Source: Lutibacillus sp052034115
Lineage (GTDB): Bacteria; Actinomycetota; Actinomycetes; Actinomycetales; Dermatophilaceae
Direction: 5' to 3'
Assembly: GCA_052034115.1 (NCBI GenBank)
Contig: JBPOIZ010000077.1
Location: 1-14,951, forward strand
DNA length: 14,951 nucleotides
Part shown: positions 1 to 5,555 of the stretch, in pieces
Position numbering within the stretch: position 1 is the first letter of the stretch
Layout of the letters: every line of letters starts with the position of its first letter
Notes under the pieces: generated by a model
Told to the model about the DNA's origin: nothing
Databases searched by the model: none
Seen by the model: the letters and a program-made list of their open reading frames with translations, nothing else
Program-made: the position numbers and the translations under genes

Positions 1-33
1 GCTCAGGACCCGGTCCGCGACCGGGTCCTGAGC
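1..33 (-). terminator. Perfect hairpin downstream of whiB7
   Basis: Positions 1-15 and 19-33 are perfect reverse complements (15 bp stem) around the 3-nt loop at 16-18. The hairpin lies 32 nt past the whiB7 stop on the minus strand, where an intrinsic terminator is expected. Any U-tract would lie beyond the window edge at position 1, so termination strength cannot be judged. The stem could also be longer than seen. Confidence 0.6.
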
Positions 34-65
34 GAGGTGCAGGTCTGGCCTCATACCCGCACAGC

Positions 66-353
66 CTAGGCCGCGACCTCGTCCTTGCGGGGCCGCCCCC
101 GCGGCCGCTTGCGCGGGACGACGACGCCGGCGATGAACAACTCGCCGCCCCAGACACCCCACGGCTCGGCCCGATCGCGGGCCCCGGCGAGGCAGGCCAT
201 CCGCGCCGGGCAGGTCCGGCACAATGCCTTGGCGAACTCGACGTCGGCGGGGCTCTCGGCGAACCAGAGCTCTGGGTCAGAGCTACGGCACGGGATCTCG
301 ACGCCCCTGTGCTGCGCGACGACCTGTAGGTCGATCAGGTCGCTGAGCTGCAT
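66..353 (-). CDS. whiB7: WhiB7/WblC redox-sensing transcriptional regulator
   Basis: This 95-residue protein has the WhiB four-cysteine iron-sulfur pattern (C22, C45, C48, C54), the WhiB signature EPWGVWGGE at about 63-71, and a C-terminal AT-hook (RGRPRK at 85-90) that marks the WhiB7 subclass. In mycobacteria and Streptomyces (as WblC) it binds the housekeeping sigma factor and AT-rich DNA just upstream of -35 boxes. There it activates intrinsic resistance genes after ribosome-targeting stress. The ATG at 353 is chosen because AGGAGGT (complement of 360-366) lies 6 nt upstream and the length matches the family. The frame is open upstream to 626, but that extension has no family similarity. 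The gene lies downstream of uvrD2 on the same strand, as in M. tuberculosis, but has its own long leader. Confidence 0.96.
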   Translation of the reverse strand: MQLSDLIDLQVVAQHRGVEIPCRSSDPELWFAESPADVEFAKALCRTCPARMACLAGARDRAEPWGVWGGELFIAGVVVPRKRPRGRPRKDEVAA

Positions 354-359
354 CGTCGT

Positions 360-366
360 ACCTCCT
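360..366 (-). promoter_or_regulatory. whiB7 ribosome binding site
   Basis: The minus-strand sequence AGGAGGT is a near-perfect anti-Shine-Dalgarno match, 6 nt before the ATG at 353. It fixes the whiB7 start and rules out the longer in-frame open region. Confidence 0.85.
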
Positions 367-464
367 CGTGATCGACGGGCCAGTGGTGGTGGCCCTGATT
401 GGACTGCGCTCCCGTGGTCCAGGAGCGGTCTGGCTCGGTGGTGCGTGGTGGGCTGGTGGCCCCA

Positions 465-507
465 GGAGAAACACGAAGGCCGCGGATCCCGGGTGGGTTC
501 CGCGGCC
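465..507 (-). terminator. Attenuator terminator in the whiB7 leader
   Basis: On the minus strand the 5' arm GGCCGCGGA (507 to 499) pairs with TCCGCGGCC (486 to 478). One A-A mismatch follows, then CCC pairs with GGG, leaving a 4-nt loop. Just after the stem comes TTCGTGTTTCTCC (477 to 465), a moderately U-rich tract. The hairpin lies between the upstream ORF stop (538) and whiB7 (353), so it would stop transcription before whiB7 unless prevented. Such a leader terminator is known for whiB7/wblC in other actinobacteria; its activity here is inferred. Confidence 0.75.
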
Positions 508-565
508 TGGTAGTCAGTGCCAACTCGTCTCATGGGTCTAGACGGGCGGGCTCCAGGTGCGGAAC
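497..565 (-). promoter_or_regulatory. Candidate antiterminator pairing
   Basis: Minus-strand GTTCCGC (565 to 559), inside the Phe-Arg codons near the end of the upstream ORF, is perfectly complementary to GCGGAAC (503 to 497) in the 5' arm and apical part of the terminator stem. A following ACC can extend the duplex by two pairs across a small internal loop. The two structures are mutually exclusive. A ribosome stalled early in the upstream ORF would leave GTTCCGC free to break the terminator. A ribosome reaching the stop at 538 would cover it and allow termination. This is inferred from base pairing only. Confidence 0.55.
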
Positions 566-714
566 GGCGAGGTGCCGAGGGTGATGGCGACGCCACCGAC
601 AGCGGACACACCCGTCCCCTTGGCATCGGTCATGGCCGGCGAGGAAGTGCCGTGGGAGGTGCCGCACGGCGCGCCGACATAGCCGATGCTCCACGTGGTG
701 TTGGTGATCTCCAT
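538..714 (-). CDS. whiB7 upstream ORF (leader peptide)
   Basis: A 58-codon ORF begins with ATG at 714, preceded by GGAAGGAGG with about 8 nt spacing, and ends with TAG at 540-538. The peptide is rich in Thr, Ser and Gly, with Trp at 8 and 54 and one Cys at 17. It has no signal peptide or domain I recognise. It starts about 58 nt after the predicted transcription start and stops about 31 nt before the terminator hairpin. Its last codons hold the antiterminator arm. This layout matches the translated upstream ORFs in mycobacterial and Streptomyces whiB7/wblC leaders, where ribosome stalling controls read-through. I therefore read it as a regulatory leader peptide. An independent small protein cannot be excluded. 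The peptide sequence itself is not one I recognise. Confidence 0.75.
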   Translation of the reverse strand: MEITNTTWSIGYVGAPCGTSHGTSSPAMTDAKGTGVSAVGGVAITLGTSPFRTWSPPV

Positions 715-771
715 GTCGACGCCTCCTTCCCAGATGTCCCCGCAATCACGAGGCTGCGGCGCAAGTGCCGC

Positions 772-816
772 GGGGCTCAGGTTACGCCGCTGCGCGGCGA
801 GTGCCAAACGATTTAT
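772..816 (-). promoter_or_regulatory. whiB7 promoter with AT-rich WhiB7 box
   Basis: On the minus strand, ATAAAT (816 to 811) is followed by 3 nt and then the -35 TTGGCA (807 to 802). A 17-bp spacer and the -10 TAACCT (784 to 779) follow, predicting a start near 772. An AT-rich box 3 bp upstream of a -35 is the known architecture of WhiB7-activated, autoregulated promoters. The AT-rich box overlaps the uvrD2 TAA stop (815-813), so the promoter is embedded at the end of uvrD2. The implied leader is about 420 nt, similar in scale to the long mycobacterial whiB7 leaders. Confidence 0.75.
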
Positions 817-2909
817 CGAGAAGGGGTCCCGGCCGCGGCAATCGGATCGTCGCCGGCCAGCACCGACAGGACCGCCGGACCGTAGGCGGCGAGCTTGCGA
901 GGGCCGACGCCGGAGACCTCGGCCAATGCTCCGGAGGTGGCGGGCCGCCGCTCTGCGATAGCGGTCAACGTCGCGTCGGTGAACACCACATAGGCCGGCA
1001 CCTTCTGGCTCCGGGCCACCTCGCCGCGCCAGGCGCGCAACGCCTCGAAGGTCGCCTCGTCATACGTCGCAGGGCAGCTCTCGCAGCGCCCGACCTTGCG
1101 CTGCGCGGCGGTGGTCAGCTCGGTGCCGCACCCCGAGCAGGTCCGAACCACCACCGTGCGACCGTTGCCCGATCCGCCCCGCTCCCGACGTTTGGGGGTG
1201 CTGCGGGCACCCTCCCCGAGGATCGCGGCCGCTCCGTCGAGGAATCGGCTCGGCCGCCGCGAGGGTGCTGCGCCGGGGGTGCGCGCCCTGGCCCAGGTCA
1301 GCCGCAGCTGGCGGCGCGCCCGGGTGATTCCGACGTAGAGGAGGCGTCGTTCCTCGGCGATCGCCTCCGGCCCCTCGGCCATCGTCACCGGGATGAAGCC
1401 GTCGCTGCACCCCACCAGGTAGACGACGTCCCACTCGAGCCCCTTGGCAGCGTGCAGCGACGCCAAGGTCACCCCGTCGACTGCCGGCGCGTGCTGTGCC
1501 GCAGCCCGCTCGTCGAGGTCCCGGACCAGATCGGCCAACCGGGCCTGCGGGAGCGTGGCAAGAAGGTCTTCGGCAAGACCGACAAGAGCCCGCAGCGACT
1601 CCCACCGCTCGCGGACCGCGCCGCTCGTCGCGACCGGCTCGGAGGTCCATCCGGTGGCCGCGATGACGTCACGAACCAGGTCGGGCAACGGGATCGACCC
1701 GTCGTCGCCGCGGGCGGCCCCGCGCAACAGCAGCACGGCGTCGCGCACCTCACGACGGGCGAAGAACCGTTCCCCGCCGCGCACGAGGTAGGGGACCCCG
1801 GCGGTTGCCAGCGCGGCTTCGTAGGCCTGCGACTGCGCATTGGTGCGGAAGAGGATGGCCACCTCACCGGCCGCGGTCTGGCCCGAGGCCACGAGCGCCG
1901 CGATCTGCTCGGCCACCCCCTGCGCTTCCGCGGGGTCGTCGGGATAGGCGGTCAACGTCGGGGCGGGCCCCCCGGCCACCTGCGCCTGGAGCTGGCCGTT
2001 GCCGACGATGGTGTTGGCGAGCGCGACCACCTGCGGTGTCGATCGGTAGTTGCGCACCAGACGCACCGTGCGTGCCTGGGGGAACCGGCGTCCGAAGGTG
2101 AGCAGGTGTCGCGGCGTGGCCCCGGTGAAGGAGTAGATCGTCTGGTCCGGATCGCCGACCACACACAGGTCGCCGCGCTCGCCCAGCCATAGATCGAGCA
2201 GCCGCTGCTGGACCCCGTTGACGTCCTGATACTCGTCGACGACGAAATGGCGGTACTGCCCGCGCACCACCCGGGCGATGTCGTCGCGCTCGGCGAGGAT
2301 GCCGGCCGTCACGAGCAGGACGTCCTCGAAGTCGATGACCCCGCGGGCGGTCTTGACGTCCTCGTAGGCCTGGAGCAGCCCCGCGACCGCCGTCGGGTCC
2401 ATGCCTGCCGGCGAGCGCCCCTCCCGCCGGGCCACCGGCACATAGCTACCCGCCGTGAGCAGGTTGACCTTGGCCCACTCGACTTCGGCGGCGAGATCCC
2501 GCACCGTCGTGCGGTCGACGTCGATGCGCAGCCGGGCGGCGGCTTCGGCGACCACCGGAGCCTTGTGCGGCAGCACTTCCGGGGCCGCGCCGCCGATGGC
2601 CTGGGGCCAGAAGTAGTGCAGTTGCCGCAGCGCGGCCGCGTGGAAGGTGCGCGCCTGCACGCCGGGGACGCCGAGGGCGCGCAGCCGGGTGCGCATCTCA
2701 CCGGCCGCGCGCGCCGTGAAGGTCAGGGCCAGGACGCGCGGCGCGGCATACGCGCCGGAGAGCACGCCATACGCGATCCGGTGAGTGATGGCGCGGGTCT
2801 TGCCGGTGCCGGCGCCGGCCAGCACGCACATCGGCCCCAGCGGCGACGAGGCGACCTCGCGCTGCTCGGGGTCGAGCGCAGCGAGGATCTCGTCCGGAGT
2901 CGGCACCAT
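813..2909 (-). CDS. uvrD2: ATP-dependent DNA helicase UvrD2
   Basis: This 698-residue superfamily 1A 3'-5' DNA helicase shows Walker A AGAGTGKT (31-38), the LTFT motif (about 61-64), motif II DEYQD (225-229), GDPDQTIYS (252-260), the NYRST motif (287-291), HAAKGLEWD (486-494) and LLYVGITRAR (523-532). A tetracysteine zinc motif (C591, C594, C609, C612) precedes a C-terminal HRDC domain (about 622-686). Helicase plus tetracysteine plus HRDC defines UvrD2, an essential repair helicase in mycobacteria (M. tuberculosis Rv3198c, 700 aa). The ATG at 2909 lacks a clear ribosome binding site. The minus-strand hexamer TACGAT (2918-2913) lies 6 nt before the next codon, GTG at 2906, so a leaderless start at 2906 is possible. 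A GTG at 2951 would add 14 residues without support. Confidence 0.95.
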   Translation of the reverse strand: MVPTPDEILAALDPEQREVASSPLGPMCVLAGAGTGKTRAITHRIAYGVLSGAYAAPRVLALTFTARAAGEMRTRLRALGVPGVQARTFHAAALRQLHYFWPQAIGGAAPEVLPHKAPVVAEAAARLRIDVDRTTVRDLAAEVEWAKVNLLTAGSYVPVARREGRSPAGMDPTAVAGLLQAYEDVKTARGVIDFEDVLLVTAGILAERDDIARVVRGQYRHFVVDEYQDVNGVQQRLLDLWLGERGDLCVVGDPDQTIYSFTGATPRHLLTFGRRFPQARTVRLVRNYRSTPQVVALANTIVGNGQLQAQVAGGPAPTLTAYPDDPAEAQGVAEQIAALVASGQTAAGEVAILFRTNAQSQAYEAALATAGVPYLVRGGERFFARREVRDAVLLLRGAARGDDGSIPLPDLVRDVIAATGWTSEPVATSGAVRERWESLRALVGLAEDLLATLPQARLADLVRDLDERAAAQHAPAVDGVTLASLHAAKGLEWDVVYLVGCSDGFIPVTMAEGPEAIAEERRLLYVGITRARRQLRLTWARARTPGAAPSRRPSRFLDGAAAILGEGARSTPKRRERGGSGNGRTVVVRTCSGCGTELTTAAQRKVGRCESCPATYDEATFEALRAWRGEVARSQKVPAYVVFTDATLTAIAERRPATSGALAEVSGVGPRKLAAYGPAVLSVLAGDDPIAAAGTPSR

Positions 2910-2912
2910 CCG

Positions 2913-2918
2913 ATCGTA
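2913..2918 (-). promoter_or_regulatory. Possible -10 box of a leaderless uvrD2 transcript
   Basis: Minus-strand TACGAT fits the actinobacterial TAnnnT -10 and lies 6 nt before the GTG at 2906 (3 nt before the ATG at 2909). No convincing -35 is visible. The overlapping palindrome AGGTGCACCT (2918-2927) could be an operator between the divergent uvrD2 and mrx1 genes. Confidence 0.35.
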
Positions 2919-2990
2919 GGTGCACCTGCCGACACGGGGGCGGCGAGGCACCGGGGAAGAATCGACCTGGGGTGCGCTGTTGGGGTCGGT

Positions 2991-3263
2991 ATGACGACCG
3001 ACGCCGCACTGGCCTACCGTCCCGAGCCGGGCACGCTGACGATGTTCACGACGACCTGGTGCGGTTACTGCCGGATCCTGAAGTCGGGGTTGGACCGGGC
3101 CGGCATCGGCTACCGCGAGGTCAACATCGAGAAGGACCCGCAGGCGGTCGGCGTCGTCATGTCGGTCAACCAGGGCAACCAGACGGTGCCGACGGTGATC
3201 TTCCCGGATGGCACGACGGCGACGAACCCGTCGGTGGCGACCGTCAAGACCCGCCTGGGCTGA
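2991..3263 (+). CDS. mrx1: Mycoredoxin (glutaredoxin-like, CGYC active site)
   Basis: This 90-residue thioredoxin-fold protein has the active-site motif WCGYC (residues 23-27), a cis-proline in TVPTV (about 65-69) and a C-terminal GlyThrThr-AsnPro segment typical of mycoredoxin-1. Mycoredoxins use mycothiol to reduce S-mycothiolated proteins in the actinobacterial cytosol. The M. tuberculosis counterpart Rv3198A also sits divergently beside uvrD2. The start at 2991 gives a slightly longer N-terminus than the mycobacterial protein. The upstream TTGGGG is a weak ribosome binding site about 5 nt away. An internal ATG at 3042 would start too close to the active site. It runs convergent with nudC, with only 27 nt between stops. 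Confidence 0.93.
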   Translation: MTTDAALAYRPEPGTLTMFTTTWCGYCRILKSGLDRAGIGYREVNIEKDPQAVGVVMSVNQGNQTVPTVIFPDGTTATNPSVATVKTRLG

Positions 3264-3290
3264 CCGAGCAGGTGACCGGGGCGGGCCCGA

Positions 3291-4235
3291 CTACCACGCG
3301 GTGTCCGGGAAGGTCTGCCCGAACCAGCGCTCGATGAGCCGCCGAGCGATCGAGATCCCGGACGGCGCGAGGATCTCACCGGCGGCGAGGGCGCTGCGGT
3401 ACTCGTCGCGGCCGAACCACCGGGCCTCGGCGACCTCGTGCGGGTCGAGCGTCAGGGTGGGATCGTCCGCCACGCAGGTGTAGCCGACCATGAGCGAGGC
3501 CGGGAACGGCCAGGGCTGGTTGCCGAGATAGCGGATGTCGCGCACGGCCACCCCCACCTCCTCGCGGACCTCTCGGGCCACGGCCGCCTCGAACGTCTCC
3601 CCGGGCTCGACGAAGCCGGCCAGCACGGAGAATCGGCGGTCCGGCCACGCCGGATTGCGGGCGAGCAGCAGTCGGTCGGCGCCGTCGAGCACCGACATGA
3701 TCACCGCCGGGTGGCTGGCCGGGAAGTGCTCGCTGCCGTCCTGCGGGCAGCGCCGAACCCAGCCGGCCTGCGTCACCTCGGTCGCTGCACCGCACCGAGG
3801 GCAGTGCGGGTGGGTGGCGTGCCACTGGGCCAAGGCCACCGCGGTGGCGAAGATCGACGCGTCGGACGGATCCAGGTGCGCGCCGACCTGGCGCAGGCTG
3901 CGCCACCGAGTGCCCGGAGCGGCCGCATCGACCGGCGACGTCGCCGCAGGGCGGTCCAGGCGGGCGAGCACGGACCGGCCCTGCCGATCCTCACCGAGGT
4001 ATGCCGTCAACGCGGCGATGTCCCCGGGCACCGCCGGCCGACGCACCAGGGCGATCCGGGACCGCTCGCCCTGCACCGCCATACAGTCACCGGCCACCTC
4101 GACGACCTGCGTGCCTGGATCCGCGACGAGGTCGGCGATCACCCCGGGGAGGCTGCGCCGCTGAGCCTGCCGGTCCAGCCCGCCCGCACCGAACAGCACG
4201 CCGGAGAGGGCCGGGACGTCGCCGCTGGAGGACAC
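3291..4235 (-). CDS. nudC: NAD(P)H pyrophosphatase NudC (Nudix hydrolase)
   Basis: This 314-residue protein, against 313 in M. tuberculosis Rv3199c, hydrolyses NAD(P)H to NMNH and AMP; enterobacterial NudC also decaps NAD-RNA. A variable N-terminal domain precedes a zinc-ribbon region with C145, C148 and C163. The fourth position, normally Cys, is Asp166. A complete Nudix box runs from G207 to V229 (GX5EX7REUXEEXGU), with E213, R221, E222, E225 and E226 in place. The NADH-pyrophosphatase signature follows at 239-247 as NQPWPFPAS, where the family usually has Ser first. The GTG at 4235 is chosen from family length. It lies 7 nt after TACGCT, suggesting a leaderless mRNA. It is divergent from the phosphotransferase-like gene. 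Confidence 0.93.
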   Translation of the reverse strand: MSSSGDVPALSGVLFGAGGLDRQAQRRSLPGVIADLVADPGTQVVEVAGDCMAVQGERSRIALVRRPAVPGDIAALTAYLGEDRQGRSVLARLDRPAATSPVDAAAPGTRWRSLRQVGAHLDPSDASIFATAVALAQWHATHPHCPRCGAATEVTQAGWVRRCPQDGSEHFPASHPAVIMSVLDGADRLLLARNPAWPDRRFSVLAGFVEPGETFEAAVAREVREEVGVAVRDIRYLGNQPWPFPASLMVGYTCVADDPTLTLDPHEVAEARWFGRDEYRSALAAGEILAPSGISIARRLIERWFGQTFPDTAW

Positions 4236-4242
4236 GAGCGTC

Positions 4243-4248
4243 AGCGTA
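4243..4248 (-). promoter_or_regulatory. Putative -10 box for leaderless nudC
   Basis: Minus-strand TACGCT ends 7 nt before the nudC GTG at 4235, the spacing expected if transcription begins at the start codon. No purine-rich ribosome binding site lies between, which supports a leaderless start. No -35 is evident. Confidence 0.45.
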
Positions 4249-4283
4249 GGGCCCCGGTCGCGCCCCGTCGCCGTCGGACGCCC

Positions 4284-4289
4284 TACGGT
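4284..4289 (+). promoter_or_regulatory. Putative -10 box for the phosphotransferase-like gene
   Basis: TACGGT ends 6 nt before the GTG at 4296, a leaderless layout mirroring nudC on the other strand. The GGTGGGA overlapping it could instead act as a weak ribosome binding site. Confidence 0.4.
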
Positions 4290-4295
4290 GGGACC

Positions 4296-5501
4296 GTGAC
4301 ACGGAGCCCGATCGTCCTCGCTGCGCTCGCGACGGCAGCCGTGCCGGGCCTGGACCCCACCAGCACCTGGGGGCCGGACGGCGACCCAGGGCACCGCTAC
4401 GACCTCGGCTTCTGCCGCGACTCCCGGGACAAGACCTGGGTGGTGCGCTCACCGCGCACCGCGGCGGACGGCGCGCAACTGGACGCCAGTGCGACGCTGC
4501 TGCGCCTCATCGGCCGGCGGCTGCCCTTCAAGGTCCCCGCGCCGGCCGGCTTCGCCACGATTCCGCAGGGCCGGGCGATGGTCTACCCGGCGCTGCCCGG
4601 TCAGCCGCTCGAGGTCAGCGGGCTGCCGCACGGGCTCGGCTTGGCGCACACCATCGGTCGGGCACTGGCCGCCATACACAACCTGGATCGCGCCATCTTC
4701 GACGAGGCCGGCGTGCCCAGTGACGACGCCGAAGAGTGCCGGCGACGGCGCCTGGCCGAGCTCGACCGTGCCGCCGCCACCGGACATGTGCCCAGCGGCC
4801 TGCTGGCCCGGTGGGAGCGGGCCCTGGAGGACGTCTCGATCTGGCGGTTCGCAGCCACCCCGGTGCACGGCTCCCTCGCCGGACATCGGATCCTGGTCTC
4901 CTTCAGTGACGACACCGATGCGGCGACCGGCTCGGTCACCGGGATCACCGGCTGGGAGTCCGCCCACATCGGGGATCCCGCCGACGACTTCGCGGCGTTC
5001 GCAGCCTGCGACCTCGAGGTTCTCGACGAGCTCAAGGACGGCTACCGCAGCGCGTTGGTCGAGCGAGCCGATCCGCACCTGCTCCTGCGCGCCCAGCTCG
5101 CCGCGGAGTTGACACTGCTGCGCCGGTTGCTGGCCTCGACCGGGTCCGGCGAACGAGAACTCACGGCCTGGAACGCCGCCGCGCTGCGGCGCCTCGACCA
5201 GCGCCTGGCCGCCACCTCGGACGACCCCTTGTCGCGCCACGTCTACCGCGATGGCGACATCGAGCCGTGGGAGCAGGCCACCGACGTCGAGGCCGACGCG
5301 CCGGTGGCGGCGACGCAGCGCCGCGTCGGCGCCGACGCCCCGACCACCTGGGACGACGGCGATCTCGGGCCGGGCGATGGTGACGGCTGGGACGAGGTGG
5401 CCGACGAGGTGCCCGACGAGGTGCCCGACGCGGTGCCCGACGAGGTCGGCGCGGCCGGTGACCCACCCGACGGCACCGAGTCGGAACACCCGGGCCGGTA
5501 G
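4296..5501 (+). CDS. Macrolide-phosphotransferase-like (APH fold) protein, probable pseudokinase
   Basis: This 401-residue protein has an aminoglycoside/macrolide phosphotransferase fold over about residues 15-305. The catalytic-loop region reads VHGSLAGHRILV (190-201), where active enzymes have HGD. The metal-binding region reads TGITGW (215-220), where active enzymes have an Asp before Trp. DPADDF (227-232) keeps the family pattern. The GH in the catalytic loop resembles macrolide 2'-phosphotransferases (Mph). Loss of both aspartates suggests it no longer transfers phosphate, but this needs an alignment. Residues from about 310 form a Pro/Asp/Glu/Val-rich acidic tail with a repeated DEVP unit. 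The GTG at 4296 is chosen from the leaderless -10 and the start of similarity; the frame is open to 3438 but that part is antisense to nudC. No partner enzyme is adjacent; it runs convergent with adnB. Confidence 0.82.
   Translation: MTRSPIVLAALATAAVPGLDPTSTWGPDGDPGHRYDLGFCRDSRDKTWVVRSPRTAADGAQLDASATLLRLIGRRLPFKVPAPAGFATIPQGRAMVYPALPGQPLEVSGLPHGLGLAHTIGRALAAIHNLDRAIFDEAGVPSDDAEECRRRRLAELDRAAATGHVPSGLLARWERALEDVSIWRFAATPVHGSLAGHRILVSFSDDTDAATGSVTGITGWESAHIGDPADDFAAFAACDLEVLDELKDGYRSALVERADPHLLLRAQLAAELTLLRRLLASTGSGERELTAWNAAALRRLDQRLAATSDDPLSRHVYRDGDIEPWEQATDVEADAPVAATQRRVGADAPTTWDDGDLGPGDGDGWDEVADEVPDEVPDAVPDEVGAAGDPPDGTESEHPGR
5391..5450 (+). repeat. 12-bp tandem repeat encoding DEVP units
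   Basis: Five tandem 12-mers (5391-5402, 5403-5414, 5415-5426, 5427-5438, 5439-5450) are variants of GACGAGGTGCCC. They encode DEVA, DEVP, DEVP, DAVP and DEVG in the acidic tail of the phosphotransferase-like protein. Because the unit is a multiple of 3, copy-number change would keep the frame. Confidence 0.85.
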
Positions 5502-5519
5502 GCCGCGGCCGGGCGAGCG

Positions 5520-5540
5520 CCGGCACCACCTCGTGGCCGG
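5520..5540. terminator. Weak hairpin between convergent genes
   Basis: CCGG (5520-5523) and CCAC (5526-5529) can pair with GTGG (5533-5536) and CCGG (5537-5540), with a 2-nt bulge and a 3-nt loop. It lies in the 54-bp gap between the stops of the phosphotransferase-like gene and adnB. There is no U-tract on either side, so a role as bidirectional terminator is only possible. Confidence 0.25.
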
Positions 5541-5555
5541 TCATCCGGTCGCGGC

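Noticed and set aside
335..523. 62-codon minus-strand ORF starting with TTG and overlapping the whiB7 start
   Set aside because: There is no ribosome binding site and it runs through the terminator stem. The ORF at 538-714 is a far better leader ORF.
354..626. In-frame N-terminal extension of whiB7, including an ATG at 533
   Set aside because: WhiB7 proteins are about 90-100 residues. The AGGAGGT site fixes the ATG at 353, and the extension crosses the terminator hairpin and has low-complexity composition.
765..2192. Long plus-strand ORF of 475 codons opposite uvrD2
   Set aside because: It is antisense to a gene with complete helicase motifs. Its Arg/Gly/Pro/Ala-rich translation is typical of high-GC shadow frames.
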